From the NCBI RefSeq assembly GCF_042678485.1, contig NZ_JBHTKR010000005.1:62001-126000 (forward strand): DNA of 64,000 bases, in the 5' to 3' direction. Both the position numbers and the translations under genes were made by a program. The notes beneath the pieces are model-generated. The model saw only the letters and a program-made list of their open reading frames with translations, was not told the DNA's origin and did no database searches. The DNA comes from Seohaeicola saemankumensis (GTDB lineage: Bacteria > Pseudomonadota > Alphaproteobacteria > Rhodobacterales > Rhodobacteraceae). Every line of letters begins with the position of its first letter. Position 1 is the first letter of the stretch. Shown one piece after another: positions 8,035-15,941 of the stretch.

Positions 8035-9591
8035 ATGAAAATGATGACACGCCTGATGGGCGCGGCGGTGATTGCTGCGTCCGCTCTTTCCTCGGCCCCG
8101 CTGCAGGCTGAAGGCACATTGGTGATCGCCTCCAGCCAGGTGCCGCGCCACCTGAACGGCGCGGTGCAATCGGGGATCGCCACCGCCGTGCCCTCGACCC
8201 AGATTTTCGCATCGCCCCTGCGCTATGACGAGAACTGGGAACCGCAGCCCTATCTGGCGGAAAGCTGGACAGTCAGCGATGACGGGCTGAGCGTGACCCT
8301 GAACCTGGTGAAAAACGCGACTTTCCACGACGGCACGCCCGTTACATCGGAAGACGTGGCCTTTTCGATCATGACGATCAAGGAGAACCATCCCTTCAAG
8401 TCCATGTTCGCCCCGGTCGAGGCGATCGAGACACCGGATACCCATACCGCGGTCATCAAGCTGAGCAATCCGCACCCCGCCCTGCTGCTGGCCCTGTCTC
8501 CCGCCCTGGCGCCGATCCTGCCCAAGCATATCTATGGCGACGGTCAGGACGTGAAAGCGCATCCCGCCAACGCGGCGCCGATCGGTTCGGGCCCCTTCAT
8601 GCTGTCGGAATTCACACCCGGCGAAGCCATCGTGCTGAAGAAGAACCCGAATTTCTTCATCGAGGGTCGCCCGATGCTGGATGAAATCATCATCCGCATC
8701 ATCAACGATCCTTCGGCCCTGCTGATCGCGATGGAGAATGGCGAGGCGGATGTCTATCCCTTCATGGCCGGCAGCCAGGAGATCAAGCGCCTGAGCGAGG
8801 CCGATCACCTGAACGTCACCAACGAAGGCTATGCCGCCGTCGGCCCGATCAACTGGCTGGCCTTCAACACCAAGTCGCCGAAACTGTCGGATGTCCGCGT
8901 GCGCCAGGCGATTTCCTATGCCGTCGACCGCGACTTCATCACCAAGGCCCTGCATCGCGGCGTCTCGACTCCGCAGCGCAGCCCGATCATCGAAAGCTCG
9001 CCCTTCTTCGATGCCGCCGCCGTCACGGCCTATGACGTTGACCTGGAAAAGGCCAAGGCGCTGATGGCCGAGGCCGGATTTGGCGACGGGATGGAACTGA
9101 CCGTCGATTATATCCCCGGCCCGGCAGAGCAGCAGAAAAGCATCGCCGAATACCTCAAGTCGCAGCTGGCCAAGATCGGCATCGACGTGACCGTGCGCGC
9201 CGCACCCGATTTCCCGACCTGGGCGGGTCGTGTGGGCGGTCATGACTTCGAGCTGACGATGGACGTGGTCTTCAACTGGGGCGATCCGGTGATCGGCGTG
9301 CACCGCACCTACCTGACCGACAACATCCGCCAGGGTGTGATCTGGTCGAACACGCAAAGCTATTCGAACGCGCGCGTGGACGAGATCCTGGCACAGGCCG
9401 CGATCGAGGGTGATTTCGCCAAGCGCAAGGCGCTCTATTCCGAGTTCCAGGCCCTGGTGACACAGGATGTGCCGATCTACTACATCAACGCGACCCCCTA
9501 TCACACGGCCTACAAGAAGGACCTTGTGAACGCGCCGATGGGCATCTGGGGCACCATGCACCCGATGGACCAGGTCCACTGGGCCAAGTGA
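8035..9591 (+). CDS. ABC transporter substrate-binding protein, family 5 (peptide/opine/nickel type)
   Basis: A 518-residue periplasmic solute-binding protein. It has a Sec signal peptide (KMMTRLMGAAVIAASAL, probable cleavage after LQA near residue 25). The SBP_bac_5 body shows LAESWTVSDDGLSVTLNL, FHDGTPVTSEDVAFS and SDVRVRQAISYAVDRDF. Family members bind di/oligopeptides, opines, glutathione or nickel; the ligand cannot be read from sequence. Start ATG at 8035 follows CGGGAGA. It is first in an operon with two permeases and two ATPases, and is separated from the permeases by stem-loops that may allow extra synthesis of this subunit. Confidence 0.9.
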   Translation: MKMMTRLMGAAVIAASALSSAPLQAEGTLVIASSQVPRHLNGAVQSGIATAVPSTQIFASPLRYDENWEPQPYLAESWTVSDDGLSVTLNLVKNATFHDGTPVTSEDVAFSIMTIKENHPFKSMFAPVEAIETPDTHTAVIKLSNPHPALLLALSPALAPILPKHIYGDGQDVKAHPANAAPIGSGPFMLSEFTPGEAIVLKKNPNFFIEGRPMLDEIIIRIINDPSALLIAMENGEADVYPFMAGSQEIKRLSEADHLNVTNEGYAAVGPINWLAFNTKSPKLSDVRVRQAISYAVDRDFITKALHRGVSTPQRSPIIESSPFFDAAAVTAYDVDLEKAKALMAEAGFGDGMELTVDYIPGPAEQQKSIAEYLKSQLAKIGIDVTVRAAPDFPTWAGRVGGHDFELTMDVVFNWGDPVIGVHRTYLTDNIRQGVIWSNTQSYSNARVDEILAQAAIEGDFAKRKALYSEFQALVTQDVPIYYINATPYHTAYKKDLVNAPMGIWGTMHPMDQVHWAK

Positions 9592-9594
9592 TCC

Positions 9595-9634
9595 CGGCCC
9601 GTGAACGGGCCGCCCGCACCCTGCGGCGGCCCGT
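9595..9634 (+). promoter_or_regulatory. Overlapping alternative stem-loops between binding-protein and permease genes
   Basis: Three mutually complementary strands lie here. CGGCCCGT (9595-9602) pairs with ACGGGCCG (9605-9612). The longer ACGGGCCGC (9605-9613) can instead pair with GCGGCCCGT (9626-9634). The second hairpin is followed by CTCTTTCCTGT, a weak U-rich stretch. Such structures often stabilise the upstream mRNA or partly terminate transcription, raising binding protein over permease. Confidence 0.55.
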
Positions 9635-9659
9635 CTCTTTCCTGTAAGCGGGAGATGCC

Positions 9660-10637
9660 ATGACACCCTCCTACCTGCTGAGGCGCCTGTTCTACGGCCT
9701 GTTGCTGATGCTGGGCGTCGTGGTGCTGAACTTCCTGCTGATCCGTCTGGCGCCGGGTGATCCGGCGGTCGTGATCGCGGGCGAGATGGGCGGCGCGGAC
9801 GAGGCATTGCTGGCGGCGATCCGGGCCGACTATGGCCTGGACAAGCCCGTGCTGACCCAGCTTGGCATCTATATCGGCAATGTGCTGAAAGGCGACCTGG
9901 GCCAATCCTTCTTTTTCAATCAGCCTGTCGCGACCCTGATCGGCGACAGGATCGGCCCGACGATCCTGCTGGTGCTTTCCGCGCAGGTCCTGTCGATCCT
10001 GCTGGGGGTGTTTCTGGGCGTGATCGCCGCGCGCAAACCCAATGGCGTGCTGTCGGGCTTCGTGTCGGTCTTTGCCACCATCGGCTATGCGGTGCCCGTG
10101 TTCTGGACCGGGATCATGCTGATCATCCTTTTTGCCAGCGTCTTTCCGATCTTTCCGGTGGAAGGCATGCAATCCGTGCGCCTGCGCGATGCAGGGGTGC
10201 TGACCCGCGCGCTGGACGTGGCCCATCACCTTGTCCTGCCGGCCTTTACCCTCGCGCTGATCTATCTGGCGCAATATGCGCGCCTCAGCCGGGCCTCGAT
10301 GCTTGAGGTGCTGGGCTCGGATTATATCCGCACTGCGCGGGCCAAGGGGGCCTCGGAACGGTCGGTGCTGTTCAAACATGCGCTGCGCAACGCCTCGCTG
10401 CCGATCCTGACGGTGGCGGGCCTGCAGTTCGGCAACCTGATTTCCGGCGCGCTGCTGGTCGAGACCGTGTTCAACTGGCCCGGCATGGGGCGGCTGGCTT
10501 TCGATTCCATCCTGCGACGGGATTATCCCACGATCATGGGCGTGCTGTTCTTTGCCAGCGCCATGGTCGTGGTGGCGAACCTGCTGACCGACCTCAGCTA
10601 TCGCCTGGCGGATCCGCGCCTGCGGGGCAAGTCATGA
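9660..10637 (+). CDS. ABC transporter permease, DppB/OppB type
   Basis: A 325-residue inner-membrane permease with six predicted helices. It starts YLLRRLFYGLLLMLGVVVLN, the usual first helix of DppB-like proteins, and has the periplasmic RLAPGDPA segment. The EAA loop that contacts the ATPase reads ASMLEVLGSDYIRTARAKGA and continues SERSVLFKHALRNA. The C-terminus SYRLADPRLR is family-typical. Start ATG follows GCGGGAG. It is the second gene of the importer operon; 68 bases with stem-loops separate it from the binding protein. Confidence 0.9.
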   Translation: MTPSYLLRRLFYGLLLMLGVVVLNFLLIRLAPGDPAVVIAGEMGGADEALLAAIRADYGLDKPVLTQLGIYIGNVLKGDLGQSFFFNQPVATLIGDRIGPTILLVLSAQVLSILLGVFLGVIAARKPNGVLSGFVSVFATIGYAVPVFWTGIMLIILFASVFPIFPVEGMQSVRLRDAGVLTRALDVAHHLVLPAFTLALIYLAQYARLSRASMLEVLGSDYIRTARAKGASERSVLFKHALRNASLPILTVAGLQFGNLISGALLVETVFNWPGMGRLAFDSILRRDYPTIMGVLFFASAMVVVANLLTDLSYRLADPRLRGKS

Positions 10638-10667
10638 GCGGCGGCGCACGATTGCGCGCGTGGCAGC

Positions 10668-10733
10668 GGGGGCCAGCCCCCGTCGCCGCCCCCTGGGCGA
10701 CGACTCCCCCGAGATATTTGCGGCAAGAAGAAA
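10668..10733 (-). repeat. Intergenic structured repeat, copy A
   Basis: Read on the minus strand, this begins TTTCTTCTTGCCGCAAATAT and continues CTCGGGGG, followed by two hairpins: GTCGCC...GGCGAC type (arms 10681-10687 and 10696-10702) and GGGGGC-TG-GCCCCC (10668-10681). The same order and similar sequence occur at 52631-52703. It occupies most of the 115-base gap between the two permease genes. Confidence 0.7.
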
Positions 10734-10752
10734 CAGCCGGAAGGAGCAGGCC

Positions 10753-11622
10753 GTGACCGATGCGACCACGTTCAAGGCCGAAAGCCCCGCCCGCGAGGCG
10801 TGGCGCATGTTCCGGCGCAACATTCCCGCCGTTGCGGGCGTGGTCATGCTGACCGGGATCGTGCTGGCCACGCTTTGGGGGACGTTCTTCTATGGCGGCA
10901 ATCCCTACGAGATCGTCTGGGCCCCGCATGAGCCGCCCGGCGTGACGCCGGACTTTCCGCTGGGCACCGACTATCTGGGGCGCGACATCTTTGCCGGGCT
11001 GATCGCGGGAGGCGGGCCCACGCTGGCGGTAGGGGCGGCGGCGGCCCTGATCACCATGGTCATCGGCATCAGCCTGGGCGCGCTGGCGGGCTTTTATGGC
11101 GGCTGGGTCGACAACCTGCTGATGCGGATCACCGAGTTCTTCCAGGTCTTGCCGACGCTGCTGTTCGCAATGGTGCTGGTCACGCTGTTCTCGCCCTCGC
11201 TTTTCACGATAGCCATGGCGATCGGGGTGGTCAGCTGGCCGCAGACCGCGCGCCTGACCCGCGCCGAGGTCATGAAGATCAAGGAGCTGGAATACGTGAC
11301 CGCCGCCCGGGCCATCGGCGCGAAGAACCGCCGCATCATCTGGACGGTGATCCTGCCCAATGCCGCACCACCGCTGATCGTGTCGGCCACCCTGACCATC
11401 GGTGTGGCGATCCTGTTCGAGGCCGGGCTGTCCTTTCTGGGGTTGGGTGATCCCAACACGATGAGCTGGGGCCTGATGATCGGATCGAACCGCGCCTATA
11501 TCCTGGACGCCTGGTGGCCGGTCACATTCCCCGGGCTTGCGATCTTTCTGACGGTCTTTTCGGTCAGCCTGATCGGCGACGGGCTGAACGATGCCTTCAA
11601 TCCGAAGCTGAGGGAAAGATGA
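10753..11622 (+). CDS. ABC transporter permease, DppC/OppC type
   Basis: A 289-residue inner-membrane permease with the DppC layout: a short cytosolic N-terminus, one helix (VAGVVMLTGIVLATLWGTFF), the periplasmic segment LGTDYLGRDIFAGLI, then the five-helix core. The EAA loop reads EVMKIKELEYVTAARAIGAK, and GLSFLGLGDPNTMSWG near the end is diagnostic of the family. The start chosen is the GTG at 10753, preceded by AAGGAGCAGG. Its TGA overlaps the ATG of the following ATPase gene (ATGA), indicating coupled translation. Confidence 0.9.
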   Translation: MTDATTFKAESPAREAWRMFRRNIPAVAGVVMLTGIVLATLWGTFFYGGNPYEIVWAPHEPPGVTPDFPLGTDYLGRDIFAGLIAGGGPTLAVGAAAALITMVIGISLGALAGFYGGWVDNLLMRITEFFQVLPTLLFAMVLVTLFSPSLFTIAMAIGVVSWPQTARLTRAEVMKIKELEYVTAARAIGAKNRRIIWTVILPNAAPPLIVSATLTIGVAILFEAGLSFLGLGDPNTMSWGLMIGSNRAYILDAWWPVTFPGLAIFLTVFSVSLIGDGLNDAFNPKLRER

Positions 11623-12593
11623 GCGCGCTGTTGCAGATCGAGGACCTGCGCGTCACCTTCAACACGCGCCACGGGCCGGTCACGGCGCTGGACTCGGTAT
11701 CGCTGTCGGTCAATGCCGGCGAGACGCTGGGCGTTGTGGGCGAAAGCGGCTGCGGCAAGTCGATCACCGCGCTGTCGGTCATGGGGTTGATCCCCAGCCC
11801 GCCGGGCAAGATCGCAGGTGGCGCGATCCGGCTGGCCGGCGAGGATCTGACCCGCGCCAGCGAGGCGCGGATGCGCGCCCTGCGCGGGGCCGAGATGGCG
11901 ATGATCTTTCAGGAGCCGATGACCAGTCTGAACCCGGTTTTCACCGTGGGCGACCAGATTGCCGAAGCGATCATGCTGCATCAGAATGTCAGCGCGGACC
12001 AGGCGTTCCGCGATGCGGTGGCGCTGCTGGACCGGGTGGGTATTCCCAGCCCGGACCGGCGCGCGCGGGACTATCCGCACCAGTTGTCCGGCGGCATGCG
12101 CCAGCGGGTGATGATCGCCATGGCGGTCAGTTGCCGGCCGCGCGTGCTGATCGCGGATGAACCCACCACCGCGCTGGATGTCACGGTGCAGGCGCAGATC
12201 TTCGACCTTCTGAACGAGATCCAGCGCGACTTCGGCGCGGCAATCATCCTGATTACCCATGATATGGGCGCGATTTCCGAAATGGCCGACCGTGTGGCCG
12301 TGATGTATGCGGGCCGGGTGATCGAACAGGGCAAGGCCGATGACGTTCTGGACCTGCCGCAGCATCCCTATACGCGGGGCCTGATCTCGTGCATTCCGGC
12401 CCTGGGCAAGGGCGAGGACAGCTTGCGCGAAATTCCCGGCGTCGTGCCACCGCTGCACTTGCTGGGGGCGGGCTGCGCCTTTGCCGAGCGTTGCGCGCAT
12501 CGCGCCGCCCGTTGCGACAGTGAAAAGCCGCTGTTGCAGGCCCATGGGCATCACCCCGTGGCCTGCCACGCCGTCGCGGAGGGCCGGATATGA
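11619..12593 (+). CDS. ABC transporter ATP-binding protein, DppD/OppD type
   Basis: A 324-residue ATPase of a peptide-type importer. It has Walker A GESGCGKS, Q-loop QEPMTSLNP, signature LSGGMRQR, Walker B VLIADEPTTALD and switch ITHDMGAI. The C-terminal oligopeptide extension (PYTRGLISCIPAL, then cysteine-rich GAGCAFAERC...C) is present; in relatives these cysteines can hold an iron-sulfur cluster. ATG at 11619 overlaps the preceding stop and its own stop overlaps the next start, so the three genes are translationally coupled. Confidence 0.92.
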   Translation: MSALLQIEDLRVTFNTRHGPVTALDSVSLSVNAGETLGVVGESGCGKSITALSVMGLIPSPPGKIAGGAIRLAGEDLTRASEARMRALRGAEMAMIFQEPMTSLNPVFTVGDQIAEAIMLHQNVSADQAFRDAVALLDRVGIPSPDRRARDYPHQLSGGMRQRVMIAMAVSCRPRVLIADEPTTALDVTVQAQIFDLLNEIQRDFGAAIILITHDMGAISEMADRVAVMYAGRVIEQGKADDVLDLPQHPYTRGLISCIPALGKGEDSLREIPGVVPPLHLLGAGCAFAERCAHRAARCDSEKPLLQAHGHHPVACHAVAEGRI

Positions 12594-13561
12594 GCCTGCT
12601 TCTGGATGTGCGTGACCTGACCGTGCAATTCGCCCTGCCGCGCAAGGGATTTTTCGGGCCCCGCCCCGTGCTGGAGGCGGTGCGGCAAGTATCCTTCAGC
12701 CTGGAGCAGGGCCGCGCCCTGGGGATCGTGGGCGAAAGCGGATCGGGCAAGACCACCACCGCGATGGCCACGATCCGGCTGGTCGAGGCCGCAAGCGGCA
12801 AGGTCATGTTCCAGGGCGAGGACCTGCTGCAACTGGATGCCGAGACAATGCGCCAGCGCCGCCGCGATGTGCAGCTGATCTTTCAGGACCCCTACAGCAG
12901 CCTGAACCCGCGCGCCCGCGTGGCCGATATCGTGCGCGAACCGATGGACCTGATGGAGATCGGCACGCCGGATGAACGCCGCGCGCGGGTCACCGAACTG
13001 TTCCGCCTGGTGGGCCTGCGGCCCGATCAGCTGAACCTCTTCCCGCACCAGTTCTCGGGTGGCCAGCGGCAGCGTATTTCCATTGCCCGCGCCCTGACCA
13101 CGAACCCCAAGCTGCTGGTCTGCGACGAGCCGGTATCGGCGCTGGACGTGGCGATCCAGGCGCAGATCCTGAACCTGCTGGCGCGGCTCAAGGCCGAGCT
13201 TGGCCTGAGCTACCTGTTCATCAGCCATGACCTGGGCGTCGTGCGTCATGTCTGTGACGATGTGGCGGTGATGTATCTGGGCAAGATCGTCGAAATGGCC
13301 CCGCGCGATGCGCTTTTCGATGCGCCGCAGCATCCCTATACGCAGGCGCTGCTGTCGGCGGCCCCCAGCCTGGCGCGGCGCAAGTCGCGCGGCTATGTGC
13401 GGCCCGTCAAGATCAGCGGCGATCCCCCCAGCCCGATCAACCCACCCAAAGGCTGCGCCTTTGCGGATCGCTGCCCCAAGGCGCAGGATGTCTGCCGCCA
13501 GATCCAGCCGGGGCTGGACCCGGTGGGGGCAAGCCGCGTCGCCTGCCATTTTCCGGGCTGA
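12590..13561 (+). CDS. ABC transporter ATP-binding protein, DppF/OppF type
   Basis: A 323-residue second ATPase of the importer. It has Walker A GESGSGKT, signature FSGGQRQR, Walker B LLVCDEPVSALD and switch FISHDLG. The C-terminal part has PYTQALLSAAP and the cysteine-containing KGCAFADRCP. It starts at an ATGA overlap with the DppD-type gene and ends back-to-back with the convergent LysR gene, with no intergenic base. This closes a complete importer operon of one binding protein, two permeases and two ATPases. Confidence 0.92.
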   Translation: MSLLLDVRDLTVQFALPRKGFFGPRPVLEAVRQVSFSLEQGRALGIVGESGSGKTTTAMATIRLVEAASGKVMFQGEDLLQLDAETMRQRRRDVQLIFQDPYSSLNPRARVADIVREPMDLMEIGTPDERRARVTELFRLVGLRPDQLNLFPHQFSGGQRQRISIARALTTNPKLLVCDEPVSALDVAIQAQILNLLARLKAELGLSYLFISHDLGVVRHVCDDVAVMYLGKIVEMAPRDALFDAPQHPYTQALLSAAPSLARRKSRGYVRPVKISGDPPSPINPPKGCAFADRCPKAQDVCRQIQPGLDPVGASRVACHFPG

Positions 13562-14494
13562 TCACGGAACCGACGGGGCCTCGGCCTCGATTTCCGAAGC
13601 GATCTGACCGATCAGGCCGCGCAGCCAGCGATGCATGGGCGAATGATGGGTGCGCGCGGTCCAGTAGAGGTCGATGGCGAAGGGCGCGGGAAAGGGGCAA
13701 TCGACGATCCTGAGACCCGCACCGAAAGACCGGGCCGTGCGCAACGGCACTGTGGCGATCAGGTCGGTGCCTGGCAGGATCGCCTTGAGCGTGGCGGGGC
13801 TGGGCAGTTCCAGCACCATGTTGGGCACAAGACCCGCCGCCTCCATCTCGAGCAGGTAGCGCGAGCGCCAATTGCCGCCATAGGTCACAACCACTTGCGG
13901 CGCGGCGGCAAAGCGGTCCCTGTCCAGCGGGCTGTCGCCCAGCGGATTGCCCGGCGCCATGACGCAGACATAGTGATCACCCAGCAGGCGGCGCCCGAAG
14001 AAACCCGCATCTCCGATCTGGACCGGGCCGATCAGCAGGTCGCTTTCGCCCCGGCTGAGTTGCTCGCGCCCGCGCACGGTCGAGGTGATCACCTGCACCT
14101 TCAGCCCCGGCGCCAGCGCACGCAGGCGTCGCACCAGCAGCGGCACCAGCGTGGCGCGTTCGTAGTAGTTGCACGACAGCGTCACGGTTGCCGCGGCCCT
14201 TGCGGGATCAAAGGCGCGCGGCGTGGTCAGGGCCATGAACTCGTCCAGCATCCGCGCCGCCTCGCGGACGATCTCTTCGCAGCGATCGGTCGGCACGATT
14301 CCCGCCCCCTGCCGCACGAACAGGGGATCACCGAAGGCGCGGCGCAGCCGGTCCACCGTATAGCTGACCGAAGACTGGTTGACGCCCAGCGCCTCGGCCG
14401 TGCGCGAGAACGAGCCGTGGTCATGCACAAGCCGCAGCACCCGCAGCGCAGCGAAATCCACGCTCATGGGGTCACTGTCCTTGGGTGTCGCCAT
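13562..14494 (-). CDS. LysR-family transcriptional regulator (P450 locus)
   Basis: A 310-residue LysR-type regulator. Its helix-turn-helix reads LRLVHDHGSFSRTAEALGVN, then QSSVSYTVDRLRRAFGDPLF, close to the NodD/NahR-like branch in which RLR..FGDPLFVR is typical. The effector domain follows. The ATG at 14494 is chosen because AGGGG sits just upstream; in-frame starts further out lack one. It is divergent from the P450 gene, with a perfect inverted repeat between them, so it is the likely regulator of that gene and possibly of the aromatic module beyond. Confidence 0.87.
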   Translation of the reverse strand: MATPKDSDPMSVDFAALRVLRLVHDHGSFSRTAEALGVNQSSVSYTVDRLRRAFGDPLFVRQGAGIVPTDRCEEIVREAARMLDEFMALTTPRAFDPARAAATVTLSCNYYERATLVPLLVRRLRALAPGLKVQVITSTVRGREQLSRGESDLLIGPVQIGDAGFFGRRLLGDHYVCVMAPGNPLGDSPLDRDRFAAAPQVVVTYGGNWRSRYLLEMEAAGLVPNMVLELPSPATLKAILPGTDLIATVPLRTARSFGAGLRIVDCPFPAPFAIDLYWTARTHHSPMHRWLRGLIGQIASEIEAEAPSVP

Positions 14495-14535
14495 GCTGTG
14501 CCCCTTGATTCCACGCCCCTTCCTGATCAGATTAT

Positions 14536-14552
14536 CCGATACCAAGTATCGG
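14536..14552. promoter_or_regulatory. Perfect inverted repeat CCGATAC-CAA-GTATCGG, candidate LysR site
   Basis: A 7+7 perfect dyad with a 3-base spacer lies 41 bases upstream of the lysR start and 73 bases before the P450 start. Size, symmetry and divergent position are those expected of a LysR recognition site; its half-site core ATAC...GTAT fits T-N11-A. A further ATCGG half-site follows at about 14558. Confidence 0.6.
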
Positions 14553-14625
14553 TTCCATCGGATTGTCCCATGCCTCCTGATCCTTTAGGGTTCCCTGACA
14601 CGTTCAGGCAGGGGAGGGCAGGACC

Positions 14626-15822
14626 GTGACGCTTGATACATCCGTGGCCCCCGAGGCACCGTTCGATGACCAGATCACCATCCAGCAACTGACGCTTGAT
14701 CCTTACAGCGTCTACAAGCGGCTGCGCGCCGAAGCGCCGGTGCTGCGGGTCAAGGCAGTGGGCCGCACATTGCTGACCAAGGCAACGGACACGAAATACG
14801 TCAAGGACAACCCCGCGCTTTTCAGCTCGAACGATCCCAACACGCCGATGCAGCGGGCATTTCGCGCCCATACCCTGATGCGCAAGGACGGGGCCGAACA
14901 TGCGGCCGAGCGCGGCGCGATGGCCCCCGCCTTCAGTGCGCGCAACATCAAGCAATGCTGGGAGCCGATCTATACGCAGATCGCCGAGGATTACGTATCC
15001 CGCCTGCCCCGCGGCGAAACGGTGGACCTGTTCACCACGCTGGCCGGCCCCTTTGCCGCACGCTGCCTGACCCATCTGCTGGGCATCCCCGAAGCGTCCG
15101 ACGCCGAGATGCAACGCTGGTCGCAGATCCTGATCGACGGGGCGGGAAATTTCGGCTGGGCGGACGCGCTTTTTGCCCAATGCGACGCCGCCAATGACGA
15201 AATGGACGCGCTGTTCGATGCCGCATCCGACCGGCTGCGCGCGGAGCCGGACCAGAGCGCGCTGTCGGTGATGGTCAACGCGGCCGATCCGATCCCGAAA
15301 AGCCAGATCTATTCAAACATCAAGATCGCCATCGGCGGCGGCATCAACGAACCGCGCGACGCGCTGCTGACGATCCTTTACGGGCTGTTGCAGGACCTTG
15401 ATCAATTCGAGGCCGTCAAGCGTGACGGTCTGTGGGCCGATGCCTTCGAGGAAGGTGTGCGCTGGGTCGCCCCGATCCAGGTGTCATCCCGCCTGGTGAC
15501 CGAGGACACGATGATCCGCGGCTTCCACATCCCCAAGGGCGATACGGTGATGACGATCCAGGCCTCGGCCAACCATGACGAGGAGATTTATGAGGACGGG
15601 CACCTCTATAACGTGTTCCGCCCCAAGCTGCCGCATCAGGCCTTTGGCAACGGTCCGCATTTCTGCCAGGGCACCCATGTGGCGCGGCGGATGCTGGCCA
15701 ATATCATGCTGCCGCTGCTGTGCGACCGCTTCCCGAACATGCGGTTGCCCGAACCGGACAAGGTGCAATTCTACGGCTTCGGCTTCCGCGGCCCGCGCAG
15801 CCTTCCCGTGACACTGAACTGA
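14626..15822 (+). CDS. Cytochrome P450, class I-type, GcoA-like I-helix
   Basis: A 398-residue soluble heme monooxygenase. The heme loop is AFGNGPHFCQG with thiolate Cys347, and ExxR is Glu276-Arg279. The I-helix reads GGGINEPRDALLT (237-249) in place of the usual Gly-Gly-x-Asp/Glu-Thr-Thr, so the standard acid-alcohol pair is missing. As I recall it, the guaiacol O-demethylase GcoA (CYP255A) has a comparable Glu-Pro in its I-helix, and its C-terminus FWGWGFRGPTSL resembles FYGFGFRGPRSL here. An aromatic O-dealkylase is therefore plausible. GTG start follows GGGGAGGGCAGG. No reductase or ferredoxin partner is in the window. Confidence 0.85.
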   Translation: MTLDTSVAPEAPFDDQITIQQLTLDPYSVYKRLRAEAPVLRVKAVGRTLLTKATDTKYVKDNPALFSSNDPNTPMQRAFRAHTLMRKDGAEHAAERGAMAPAFSARNIKQCWEPIYTQIAEDYVSRLPRGETVDLFTTLAGPFAARCLTHLLGIPEASDAEMQRWSQILIDGAGNFGWADALFAQCDAANDEMDALFDAASDRLRAEPDQSALSVMVNAADPIPKSQIYSNIKIAIGGGINEPRDALLTILYGLLQDLDQFEAVKRDGLWADAFEEGVRWVAPIQVSSRLVTEDTMIRGFHIPKGDTVMTIQASANHDEEIYEDGHLYNVFRPKLPHQAFGNGPHFCQGTHVARRMLANIMLPLLCDRFPNMRLPEPDKVQFYGFGFRGPRSLPVTLN

Positions 15823-15941
15823 CGCGCAGCCGAAGGCCGGGAAAGGTTCGCTATGATACATAATCAATTGCGCTGGCAACAAACCTGACACAAAATGCAA
15901 CGAAGGGTCGGCCAAACCGGCCCGTTTCTGGGAGGAAACCA

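Noticed and set aside
7933..9807. 624-codon minus-strand frame opposite the substrate-binding protein gene
   Set aside because: No domain or ribosome site; the plus-strand gene has a signal peptide and family motifs.
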